Under the pieces are notes generated by a model. It was not told where the DNA came from, ran no database searches, and saw only the letters and a program-made list of their open reading frames with translations. This document shows positions 1 through 7,900 of a DNA stretch of 13,644 nucleotides, piece by piece. Every line of letters begins with the position of its first letter. Position 1 is the first letter of the stretch. The position numbers and the translations under genes are program-made. This DNA comes from Tetmemena sp. SeJ-2015 (lineage: Eukaryota > Ciliophora > Spirotrichea > Sporadotrichida > Oxytrichidae): positions 1-13,644 of the forward strand of contig JAJKFJ010024532.1 in assembly GCA_027382625.1 (NCBI GenBank), given 5' to 3'.

Positions 1-119
1 AGACTTTAGATTGCCTGTTTAGGGTTAAAATTTAGCATGATTATAAGTATTAATAAAGAAATTAATTATACACAACTTATTTTCACTTTCTTATCATATT
101 ATGGGGTTTTGGGGTTTTG
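1..119. mobile_element. End of a TBE-like (telomere-bearing element) germline transposon
   Basis: Bases 103-119 read GGGGTTTTGGGGTTTTG and are followed directly by AAT (120-122). Oxytricha TBE transposons have long inverted terminal repeats whose outermost 17 bp are C4A4 telomere repeats, and they duplicate a 3-bp ANT target. The tract here has that length, orientation and flank, so the element should lie to the left and run out of the window. Known TBEs encode a DDE-type transposase and two other proteins and are removed like IESs during macronuclear development; none of those genes is in the 119 bp visible. The rest of the segment is AT-rich, as expected for a terminal repeat. A developmental telomere-addition site is a weaker alternative, because the flank continues as a gene frame. 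Confidence 0.75.
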
Positions 120-122
120 AAT
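120..122. other. Probable ANT target site next to the TBE end
   Basis: The three bases AAT follow the last G of the telomere-like tract and match the ANT target duplicated by TBE elements. On the minus strand the reading frame of the neighbouring gene runs into this site, so the same three bases may act as the pointer at which the element is removed. The matching copy would lie beyond the other end of the element, outside the window. Confidence 0.55.
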
Positions 123-1805
123 GTCACCCAGGCCAATTTAGTTTCTTCTAGCCTTCACATTAAACAATTAATTTATGGTTAATAATATTCTTAATTCAAA
201 ATGAAATAAATTATAATTTGATGATCTAATGTAATTTAAGCGGCAATGAATAGGTACGATGCAAACTCTAATTGCAGTATATTATCTCTTTATAAATATG
301 TATTTTCTCTAAAATTAGTATGTTATAATTTAATCAATTTATAAACTTCATTGCCCAATAATTTATGATTTATTATAAAGAGAAATAAGTGCAGTAAATC
401 ATGGGCTGTAGGAATAAGATTAGTCTTAAATATATATAGTTAGTCCTCGTCAATGAGAATGCTTTCAGGCATAAAAAGAAAATTAGGATCTGATATATTT
501 TATTTATTAAAAAGGAAAAGATTAGGTTTTAATTAAATTTAGACACCCATTGGTTAATCACTGATCTCTACAGAATAATCCAATTAAACATTAGAGTTTT
601 AATTATAGCTCTAAAATATATATTAAAGACTACTTAATATTAGCTTTAATCAGAATAAACCAATCATTGATTTTTAATCATTTTAGCCTTAATCGCATCT
701 CTAATTAAGAATTGGGCTTTCATCTTATTCTAACAACCCACGATTCACTTCACTTATTTCTCTTTAGCTGAGAATTAAATATAAAAGAGAATTAAGTTAA
801 TAATTAATTTAATAAATTATAAATACGAGGTAGTTGAAGTGTTAGATATTGGGTTTAAATTATGACCATTCAATTAAGCATTAGATTGTAAGCAACTTTG
901 ATCTTTACAACTTCTTCGTTGGAGGTCTGTGAAAAGAGTTTCCTCAGTAATAAATTTTTGAACATTGCTAATTTCTTGGTTTGGAGTTTGTGACATCAAA
1001 ATATCTTCGTATTCACCTCCTGTCTTAATGGCAATATAGCAAATTATTCTTAAAATTTAAGGAGTTATCGAATGACCCCCATATTGGACTACTTGGCTCG
1101 CAATTTAATACCAATATTTTACAACTCTTCATTTATTATTTTAACTTAATTTCCATTTTCATTTTAATTTTATTTCATATAATCCTATATATAATCTTTA
1201 AAATTTTAAGAAATATTATATTTTTCCAACAAGAATTAATTTTAAGTGTTTTAATTTTTTAATTAAGTTCATATCTTGATTTCGATTTGTCCTTAGTGAT
1301 TATGAGTTGAAGAATTTAAATTCCTAAACAATATAGCCACATGCAATTAATCAATAGAAAATATCTTAAAACACTAAGTCATTTATAAATTAGTAATCAT
1401 ATTTAATAATTTTTGATTTTTTAAAAAAAAAATATTAGAAACTAATCTAATTAATAAAAAATTTATTTAATCTTAAATATTCCTTATAAGAATTTATATA
1501 AATATGAATATAACCAATTTTTAGGTTAATTAATAAAGCTAAAAAGAATACAATTCCTGTAAAATTATAATCGGTGATTAGTTTCAAAAAATAAATGGGG
1601 AATTGCAGCATAGAGGCTCTTGAAATCACAGATCCATCCCTATTTGCAGCTTGTTTTATAGCTTGTAAAAAATTAATATGAGTTTCTTCTTTAATCATAG
1701 TATCAGCTCCTCTCAGCAGTGAGATATATCGTGTGCAATAATCATCGTCTTCCATTTCACTGCCATTAAAGCTTATGTCGCATATATATTTGTAATGAGC
1801 TATCC
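120..1805 (-). CDS. Unrecognised protein, 3' portion, in six MDS blocks, partial
   Basis: Reading from right to left, the blocks are 1554-1805, 1126/826-1124, 686-781, 397-502, 229-279 and 120-150. Each junction has a direct repeat, and deleting one copy plus the intervening DNA keeps one open frame with TAA/TAG as Gln. Joined stretches include ISFNGSEMEDDDYC, SLLRGADTMIKEE, YNFTGIVKYWYQIASQVV (across a junction), GGEYEDILMSQTPNQ, DLLQLEFASYLFIAAQ (across a junction) and LEETKLAWVT at the end. The product mixes helical or hydrophobic stretches with polar Asn/Gln/Ser-rich ones. I recognise no family. The 5' part lies elsewhere, perhaps at 3609-3795. At the left the frame runs into the TBE, so the remaining coding sequence should lie beyond the transposon. 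Boundaries are inferred by eye and some have alternatives. Confidence 0.6.
151..228. other. Probable IES, 78 bp, pointer TCTA
   Basis: TCTA occurs at 147-150 and 225-228. Deleting 151-228 joins the minus-strand frames to read AAQITLEETKLAWVT. The pointer is short, so this limit rests mainly on the frame. Confidence 0.45.
280..396. other. Probable IES, 117 bp, pointer TGCAGTA
   Basis: TGCAGTA is repeated at 273-279 and 390-396 in the same codon phase. The DNA between is very AT-rich. Removal gives TAHDLLQLEFASYLF on the minus strand. Confidence 0.6.
503..685. other. Probable IES, 183 bp, pointer ATTTTA
   Basis: ATTTTA is repeated at 497-502 and 680-685, in phase. Removal gives QRCDQGQNISDPNFLFMPE on the minus strand. 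Inside it, CAGAATAA occurs at 571-578 and 651-658; that repeat would instead give a short C-terminus ending at a TGA, but it would leave the coding-like block at 397-502 unused. Confidence 0.5.
782..825. other. Probable IES, 44 bp, pointer TAAATA (17-bp alternative)
   Basis: TAAATA is repeated at 776-781 and 820-825 in the same phase. Removal gives TTSYLILSQREISEVN on the minus strand. A second solution uses the 9-bp repeat GAGAATTAA at 770-778 and 787-795 and deletes only 17 bp. Both deletions change the frame equally. The 44-bp version is preferred because it removes an AT-rich hydrophobic stretch. Confidence 0.5.
1125..1553. other. Probable IES, 429 bp, pointer TACAA
   Basis: TACAA occurs at 1120-1124 and 1549-1553. 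Deleting 1125-1553 joins two coding-like blocks in phase to give NFTGIVKYWYQIASQ on the minus strand. The interior is strongly AT-rich with homopolymer runs and no convincing coding sequence. Confidence 0.55.
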
Positions 1806-2061
1806 CACACAAAAGTTGCAGGGATAAAAAATTCTTAGAATTTCATGCTTAATCGAATCATATAATAATTATTTAAATCTGAGATAGTTCAACAGCCGTG
1901 ATTTTATTCCATTTTAAATTAATATTTAATTAAATTCTCTTTTTATTAAATTTTTAGCTATATTAAATTATTATTTTACTCACTTTACATTTTATATAAA
2001 TTTTATAGATAAATAAAAATGAGGGAAAATTAGATTTATAATTATTTTTAACAAAAAGGTA
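1806..2061. other. AT-rich spacer, no gene seen
   Basis: This stretch lies between the 5' limit of the block at 1554-1805 and the TGA of the gene at 2062-2995. It is AT-rich with no coding signal. It should hold the 3' untranslated region and the telomere-addition region of the SAM-like gene, but no site can be placed. Confidence 0.4.
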
Positions 2062-2995
2062 TCACTATAAAGTTAAATGGTAAATTTCTTACTTAATAGC
2101 TTGTCTAGAGTTTTAATCAATAGAGTTGAAACGCCTTAAAAGACTGCCGCTGCTTTCTCTTCGCTTTGAACTACTTTTATTAGTGATTAAGTTGTTTTAT
2201 TCCTTCTTATATGACATCATATTTGAGGCAGCTGCATTGTTTCTTGCTTTTTCGATAGGAGATAAATTTTTGTTTCTTGTTCCATGTCTGCTTTGGGATT
2301 TGGCAGACTTTATATTGAGAGGATTTTTATTTAAAGGTAATTAGATTTCTCCTGATAAATTCTGAGAATTATCTGAAAGCAGTCCTTTGAGAGCATGATC
2401 AATGGTTTTAACTGCCTAACTTCTGGGGAATAGCTAAATAGATTAATCTATAAATGACTTACTGTGTCAATGACTTTGAACATCTCGAGTATTTTAGATT
2501 TATGGCCAGGTAAAGCATGAAGTTGATCTACCAAGTCTTCCTTTTAATTCGGACTGAGGAGAGTGAGCTTGTAAATATCCTCACCATATCCCATCTCATC
2601 CATTTTCTACAATTCTATTTAAGAATGATATAAGTTACCCCAGCGTATTGTTGGAGCTTGAAGCCCTTTAGAAGCTTAAACACAGGCTTTTGATAAATAT
2701 GAGAGGACTCAGATGTATCTAACTCTCCTATTGAGGAAGAATCGAATCTTAAAATCTGAGGAGGCTGATAGTGCTCATTTTAATAGCTGAGTATGTTAAT
2801 ACTGTTGTTGGACAATAGCTGGGAATTAGCACCAATTATATTTGAGTTTACATTTTATAAGCTATTAGAATTTGTTAAAATCTGATTTCGATTAAAAGCA
2901 TGAGAAGAGTTTGCTGAGTTTTTCTTTCCAGATGGTGGAGATATTCTTTAAAGTTGATGCGAATTGATTCTATTTTTAGCTTTAGAGTTTTGCAT
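2062..2995 (-). CDS. SAM-like domain protein, complete and uninterrupted
   Basis: The ATG is at 2995 and the TGA at 2062-2064, with TAA/TAG read as Gln throughout. Two small introns are inferred: 2607-2638 (32 nt), and 2434-2462 (29 nt) or 2416-2462 with a later acceptor. The product is about 290 residues. Residues 1-100 are Asn/Ser/Gln-rich and probably disordered. Residues 104-165 (FKLLKGFKLQQYAGKM, then GYGEDIYKL, LVDQLHALPGHKSKILEMF) have the pattern of a sterile alpha motif: an L..YA start, a central acidic helix and a final LPGHKSKIL helix. SAM domains mediate protein-protein contacts; the partner is unknown. The C-terminal third is basic (SSSKRRESSGSLLRRFN) and may hold a phosphorylation or targeting site. 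No IES is needed, so the gene sits in one MDS. The family call is moderate. Confidence 0.7.
2607..2638 (-). other. Intron 1 of the SAM-like gene
   Basis: It starts GTAACTT and ends ATTGTAG. Splicing joins QQYAG to KMDEMGYGED and so restores the SAM-like segment. Confidence 0.65.
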
Positions 2996-3608
2996 TTAAG
3001 TTGCTTAAGTAAGGCGCTAGTTGCTTATTTATAATCCAGGCTAACTAGAGAGTCTCTCATTAACCTAGGCAAGCATTTAAGTATTTTACAGTGCGATCTA
3101 TTTATATATTATAATTATGCGCTAAAAACATTTCCGGTCCATTGAGATTGCTATCCAAAATTAACAAAAATTAAAATATTTATTTATCTATTGTACAAAC
3201 TTTATTAATTAAAATCATATTCTAAAAATAATAAATATATTATATTTCGCCATATTTGAATCATACTTTACTAAAATAATTGTATAGATAAATATATTGA
3301 TAATTATTAAGTTTATAAACAAATTTAATAATTTGTTTTGCATTTTACTTTCTTAATAAGAATTATGAAGTTATTTACATCTGAGAAAACTAGTGAGAAT
3401 AAAAAATTAAAAAAAATAATTTAATAAATGTTAATTATTCTAATTTTTGAATGGATTATTTTTATAATACTTAAGTTTTTAGAATTTAAAATTTTTAAAT
3501 TGGTTTATTAAATTTTATTAGAATTTAATTAAATTTAATATAATAATCATTTTAAAATTAAAAGATAAAATGGAAGTTTGAAAAAAAAATGGAGAATAAA
3601 ACTTTATA
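2996..3608. other. 5' flank of the SAM-like gene, then AT-rich germline-limited DNA
   Basis: Bases 2996-3110 are less AT-rich than what follows and probably form the promoter and leader of the minus-strand gene starting at 2995. From about 3110 to 3608 the sequence is very AT-rich with many A and T runs and no coding signal, like an IES or intergenic germline DNA. If the AGCTATCC repeat at 1798-1805 and 3609-3616 is a true pointer, this stretch is the right part of an 1811-bp IES. Confidence 0.45.
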
Positions 3609-3795
3609 AGCTATCCAGAAATTAAGGAATTGGCTTAAGAAGCCATATTAATTGGGTTTGATCCTTTGGGAGTTTTTCTGTTGCCACTCCTATAATTGAT
3701 AAAACAAAAAGAAATTACAAGTTTGACTATGAGAGATTAGATTTAACATTTCTAATTTTATCATTGTGGATATTTTGGCGTCTTTATTCTTCCAT
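3609..3795 (-). CDS. Probable N-terminal MDS of an unrecognised protein
   Basis: An ATG at 3795 opens a polar frame starting MEEQRRQNIHNDKI. A 29-nt intron at 3690-3718 (GTAATTTC...TTATAG, T-rich) leads into LSGNRKTPKGSNPINMASQ. Polar Asn/Ser/Lys-rich N-termini are common in these ciliates. The segment is less AT-rich than its surroundings and ends near AGCTATCC (3609-3616), which recurs at 1798-1805 at the edge of the fragmented gene to the left. The recurrence suggests they join, but the preferred frame here is not in phase with the frame there. A second open frame (ATG at 3763, unspliced, containing QEWQQKNSQRIKPN) is in phase and reads on as FLNFWIAHYKYIC. I cannot decide between them. 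Confidence 0.45.
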
Positions 3796-4984
3796 TTTTC
3801 GGATAGTTTGACTCATTTTATTTTATTATTAATTCAACTAATCACTCAAGCAAATATAAAATATCTTTTACAATTAAACATCAAAAATTATAATAAATAT
3901 GCCTTAAATAAACAATAATTAAAATTAAACAAAATTTTAATCAAAGAAATATAAAATTTTAATGATGGAATTTATATATAGAGACGAAATCTTTGAAAAG
4001 TACTATTTATAATCTGCCATTAAGAAATTTAAATAGTAAAATTGCGAGAATAAGCATTTAACCTGCGTTAAAAATTTAAGGCTATGTAATAGGTTTGTAT
4101 ACTTTTTATATTCTTGAGAAGATCTAAAAGTTTTTTATCTCTATAATATTTTAAACTTAAAAAATCATTGAATTTTAATAAAATAAACAACTCTTTTAAA
4201 CAAAAATATAAAAATGAATTGATTAGTTTTTCATTATAATTTATTCTTTCTAAATTCGAAATTTAGCTTAAAGTTCGAGCCGCTTAAGACTGCCTATTGA
4301 ATTTATTCAGTCTATAATGTATTGCTTTTATTTATGAAAATAAATAATTATTTAATTCTGCTTACATAAAAACGACTACAAAATATTAAAAATCCAACAA
4401 GGTAAAATGCAGCACATTATTCTAAACATTAATCACTCCAAAATTATCTTTGACAGAAAAATTATAAACTTTTTTTAATTGGGTACTGATATTTTGATTT
4501 ACATATGTTATCTAATTAAAGAGAGCTTTGATATTGCTGTAAAGGAAGTCAAATTTTGATACTATAAGAACCCTAAATTTATTATTAATGAGTAAATTAT
4601 TTTGAGAAAATAAGTTTAGATTAATTAAAAATTAATTTATACTTTATCATTTAAAATTTTATAAGTTTAATTTATCATAAGGATTGAGTTAATGACTATA
4701 TTTTTAATTTATTAAAAGGTAATTTTCGTTTAAATAATCTAATTTATAATTTAAAGCATTGCATTTTTTAGTTTTAAAGCTTATTTTCAGCCTTCCTAAT
4801 TTACTAGATAATTTAATGAAGAAATAAATATTAACTTTCTAAAATTACTAGACTCTATTCATTTAGGTTTGAAAAGCAAGTTCAAGACTCTAAGGTGAAG
4901 ACAGGATTTTCCTTATTACTAATAAAAAATAATATGAAACCAATTATCTATAAAAATAATTTTTATTTTATCTTAACAAATAAA
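3796..4984. other. AT-rich stretch without a convincing gene
   Basis: Most of this 1.2 kb is strongly AT-rich with A/T runs and scattered TGA in all frames, as in intergenic germline DNA or long IESs. Two islands are less AT-rich. At about 4268-4330 the plus strand could read VRAAQDCLLNLFSLQ. At about 4872-4920 the plus strand could read KASSRLQGEDRIFLIT. Either could be a small MDS, but no pointer partner was found. The right end should contain the 3' untranslated region of the kinase gene whose TGA is at 4985-4987. Confidence 0.35.
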
Positions 4985-7900
4985 TCAATCTTCTAAAAAT
5001 GAGTTATAGCCAATTTATTTATGTTAAAAAGAGGCAACTTCAAAATTTTTTTATCTAATAGATTAGAATTGAAATGAATTGCGTTAGTGGTATAAATGAA
5101 ATATGAGACTGGACTTACCTCTGATATTTGTCTGACTCGTTGTAGAGAGAGAGAGAGTAGTAGTAAGACTATAACGAGTCAGCCAAATTATCTGAACCAC
5201 CAGCAACCTCCCCGATTAAACTTTAATTGCATCTTAACCTCCGAATCCAATGTCTTAATTATTAATTGATTACCTTTTAATTAAAGTTGTTGACCACCAA
5301 CGTTAGAATAATTACATCTTCTTAATTCCTAAAATTGTTATAACTTTAAAAATGGAGTTGTTCTCTAATTTCTTTTTCTCTATCTCTTTCTGTTCTTGTT
5401 TCTTTGTTGACTGCATTTGTCTTGTTGTATTTATATCTCTGCAACCACCCTAATCTACGACAATTCTAATATATAAGAGCTTTTAAATACCTCTAATAGT
5501 ATGAGTTAATTGTGGCAAACTCCTCTGCTTAATATGACTACTAAATTTAATATGATTATTTTGCTCTTTATAAAATTCTCCTTAAATAACAAATTTATGA
5601 AAGTTATTAATTTTGTAAAAATGAAATCGTTTTTATATATTAAAAAATGAGAAGAACAGAATTTATAGTTTATTACTGATTTATGAATAAAATATTTTTA
5701 ATTGCCTTTTCACTTTTTATTTAAAATTTAGATATAAGGTTTCAGCACTAGTATCAAAAGTTCAAATTCAAAGAAGATAAATCATTAATGAAATCTGTTC
5801 TTGCAGGTTTGGGCTAGGTATCAATTTATATTTAAATAAAATATCTTAGATAAATATTAATTTTAGTGATATCCTTATTTAATAAGCAATTCATAAATTT
5901 GAATATGCTTTTTATTTATGATATGTATTTTAAGAATTATTTGTTTACATAGCAATTAAAATAATTTGTTAATAAGTTTCTTTTTATTGCTAAATAATTG
6001 AGAAGGATAAAATAATATTTAAAGTTATGCACAAAAGTATTAAGTATTTAATATTTTTTAATAAGTGAGTAATAAAAATGAATCTATAACTTGATGTCTG
6101 CTAAGTTAATTATATTAAAGTTGATTATATGATTGTTTTATATTTAATGGAGGTAGCCTCCTGCAATTGATATGAAATCAGTAGGTTGCATATTTGCAGA
6201 GCTGTCAATTTAGAATGTTAAAGAATTGAATTAGTCACGTCAATTTTGTCTCATCAGAATAATTCTTGGCTTGAATGCAACTTCTTAGGTCTAACGCTGT
6301 TCTGTTTTTGGATGATGCTGTTGATTTCGCATTCCAAGACTTGGTTGTTGTAAATAGGTCCGAATGTGTTTGCTTCATTCTTCATTTCCCCCTGTTGCTC
6401 TTCTCGTCATATGCTGTTACTTACGTTCCTAATACCGGATTTATAAATGAATTGGAGAAATTTTACTTGCAAGTAATGTCAGGTCGCTCTCATCCTGGTC
6501 CATTCAAATTTAAATGTCTTACTTATTTTAAAAACAGATATACTAACATCTTCAGCAAGAATGTGATTAAGATTTATTTTTACTACCCTCCTTAATTTAA
6601 AAAATACTCAATAATATGTATTAAAATAATGTAAAAATAAAACTTTAATGAAAATTATAGCATATTGAAAGATTTAAGTCAATAAATTTTGTTTTATAAT
6701 TTAAGGGATTTACCTTATTTATAATAAGATAACCTAGTTAAAGAATTAATTAATTTCAAAAATAAATAACTTATATATTAATGATATTAAGAGATTCTGT
6801 ATCAATAAATATCCTTCAATATAAATAAATAATTTTAAAAAGTTGATTATTCTGTTACAATTTTTAGTTTAATCTCTATCGAAACTTATTTTATCAATTT
6901 ACCAACCACATATATTATTAAAAGTTAAATTTATATTTTTTAATAAACGAATATAAAAATTTATAAAAATATAATAATTAATTAATAGAGTTATCAAGAT
7001 CTAATAAAGAAGTTGTCTCCACTTTTAAAAAAAAATACTTTGTTAGCTGTTTGACTTTGATCGAATCCAAAGAACCAATCCTGGCTTTTCTCCTAATTTA
7101 TTAATTAAAAAATAAGTTTTTAACATTGATTTGTGTGATGCTTAAAATAGCAATTATATGTGCTTTTATTTAAGTAATGCGAATTTGTAACTGAATATTA
7201 TTTTGTAAAATAGAAAATGAAAAATATTTTTAAGTTAAATAATATAGATTGAATGTAAACGTAAATATATATTTAATTAAGTGAGTAAATATCTTTAATT
7301 GATTAAATTAAAAATCTATATTTGTTCTCCTAGTTGTTCTATATTCCGAAATTGAAGTTTGCTATTTATGATGAACTTGAAGGTTAATTTAGAGTGCTGG
7401 TTTGAGGTTTGCTTTAATTTTAAGCAGGCTATCCCCAGTCAAAGAACATATCTCCTGCAGAAGTAGAAGATTACTATTAAACTCCGAATTAAAAATCGTC
7501 AAGAGGTCTATTGCTAGTGAGTTGCTAAGATGATTATACTGGTGGTGACTATCTCTACGGAATAATTTATCATTTTATAAATTAAATACGAATAAAAGGA
7601 TATAGTGAATAATCTATAGAATAAATTGAATTAAAATAGGTTGGATTTATGGTTAGTTATATTGAGAAGGTAAGGGGACATGCTGTTTCTTTTTAGAATT
7701 AGTTGTAAGGCTGTCTTGTCTTAGCTTTTCTTGTATTCTTGCAATTTCTTGTGGAGTAATATCCTTGCTTGACTGGAATGAGTTAGAAATTGATGAACTA
7801 CTTGTTTGAACTTAAGTAATAGATTTCTCCTCCTCATTTCTTTGCTTTATCAGCTAAGCATCAGCCTTTTAAAGATTATATTTTAACAAAAAACTTACGG

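Larger units (their letters stand above)
5409..7044. other. Large IES (1636 bp) carrying fragments of other genes
   Basis: CTTTGTT is repeated at 5402-5408 and 7038-7044. Deleting 5409-7044 joins DQSQTANK to ETRTERDREKEIREQ on the minus strand and keeps the kinase tail in frame. A 7-bp match over this distance could occur by chance, so the join is moderate. Most of the interior is AT-rich and non-coding. Less AT-rich islands at about 5730-5830, 6155-6210 and 6250-6510 look coding and are listed separately. They do not fit the kinase frame and may be MDSs of other genes lying inside this IES. Confidence 0.5.

Noticed and set aside
103..119. A natural chromosome end (telomere)
   Set aside because: Only two repeat units are present, in the middle of DNA, with coding-like sequence following; TBE termini explain the exact 17 bp and the ANT flank.
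571..658. CAGAATAA repeat (571-578, 651-658) as a pointer for a short C-terminus
   Set aside because: It gives an in-phase ending, but strands the coding-like block at 397-502; the ATTTTA junction uses that block and keeps the frame.
2126..2344. Plus-strand hydrophobic 72-codon open frame
   Set aside because: It is the antisense of the SAM-like gene's C-terminal exon, which has an ATG, introns, Gln-rich coding and a TGA.
5096..5269. Plus-strand frame MKYETGLTSDICLTRC... ending in TGA
   Set aside because: Tempting composition, but the minus strand has a GTAAGT donor, continues the kinase tail and reaches a TGA with total length divisible by three.
6275..6595. 106-codon plus-strand frame as a gene
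   Set aside because: In the code used here it has no stop at 6595 and runs on through AT-rich DNA; the minus-strand reading has start, intron and stop. Kept only as an alternative.
7038..7095. CCAGGAT match linking the 51-bp kinase block to the candidate gene at 6254-6503
   Set aside because: A 7-bp in-phase match, but using it would cut out DWFFGFDQSQTANK, which continues the motif pattern of the tail.
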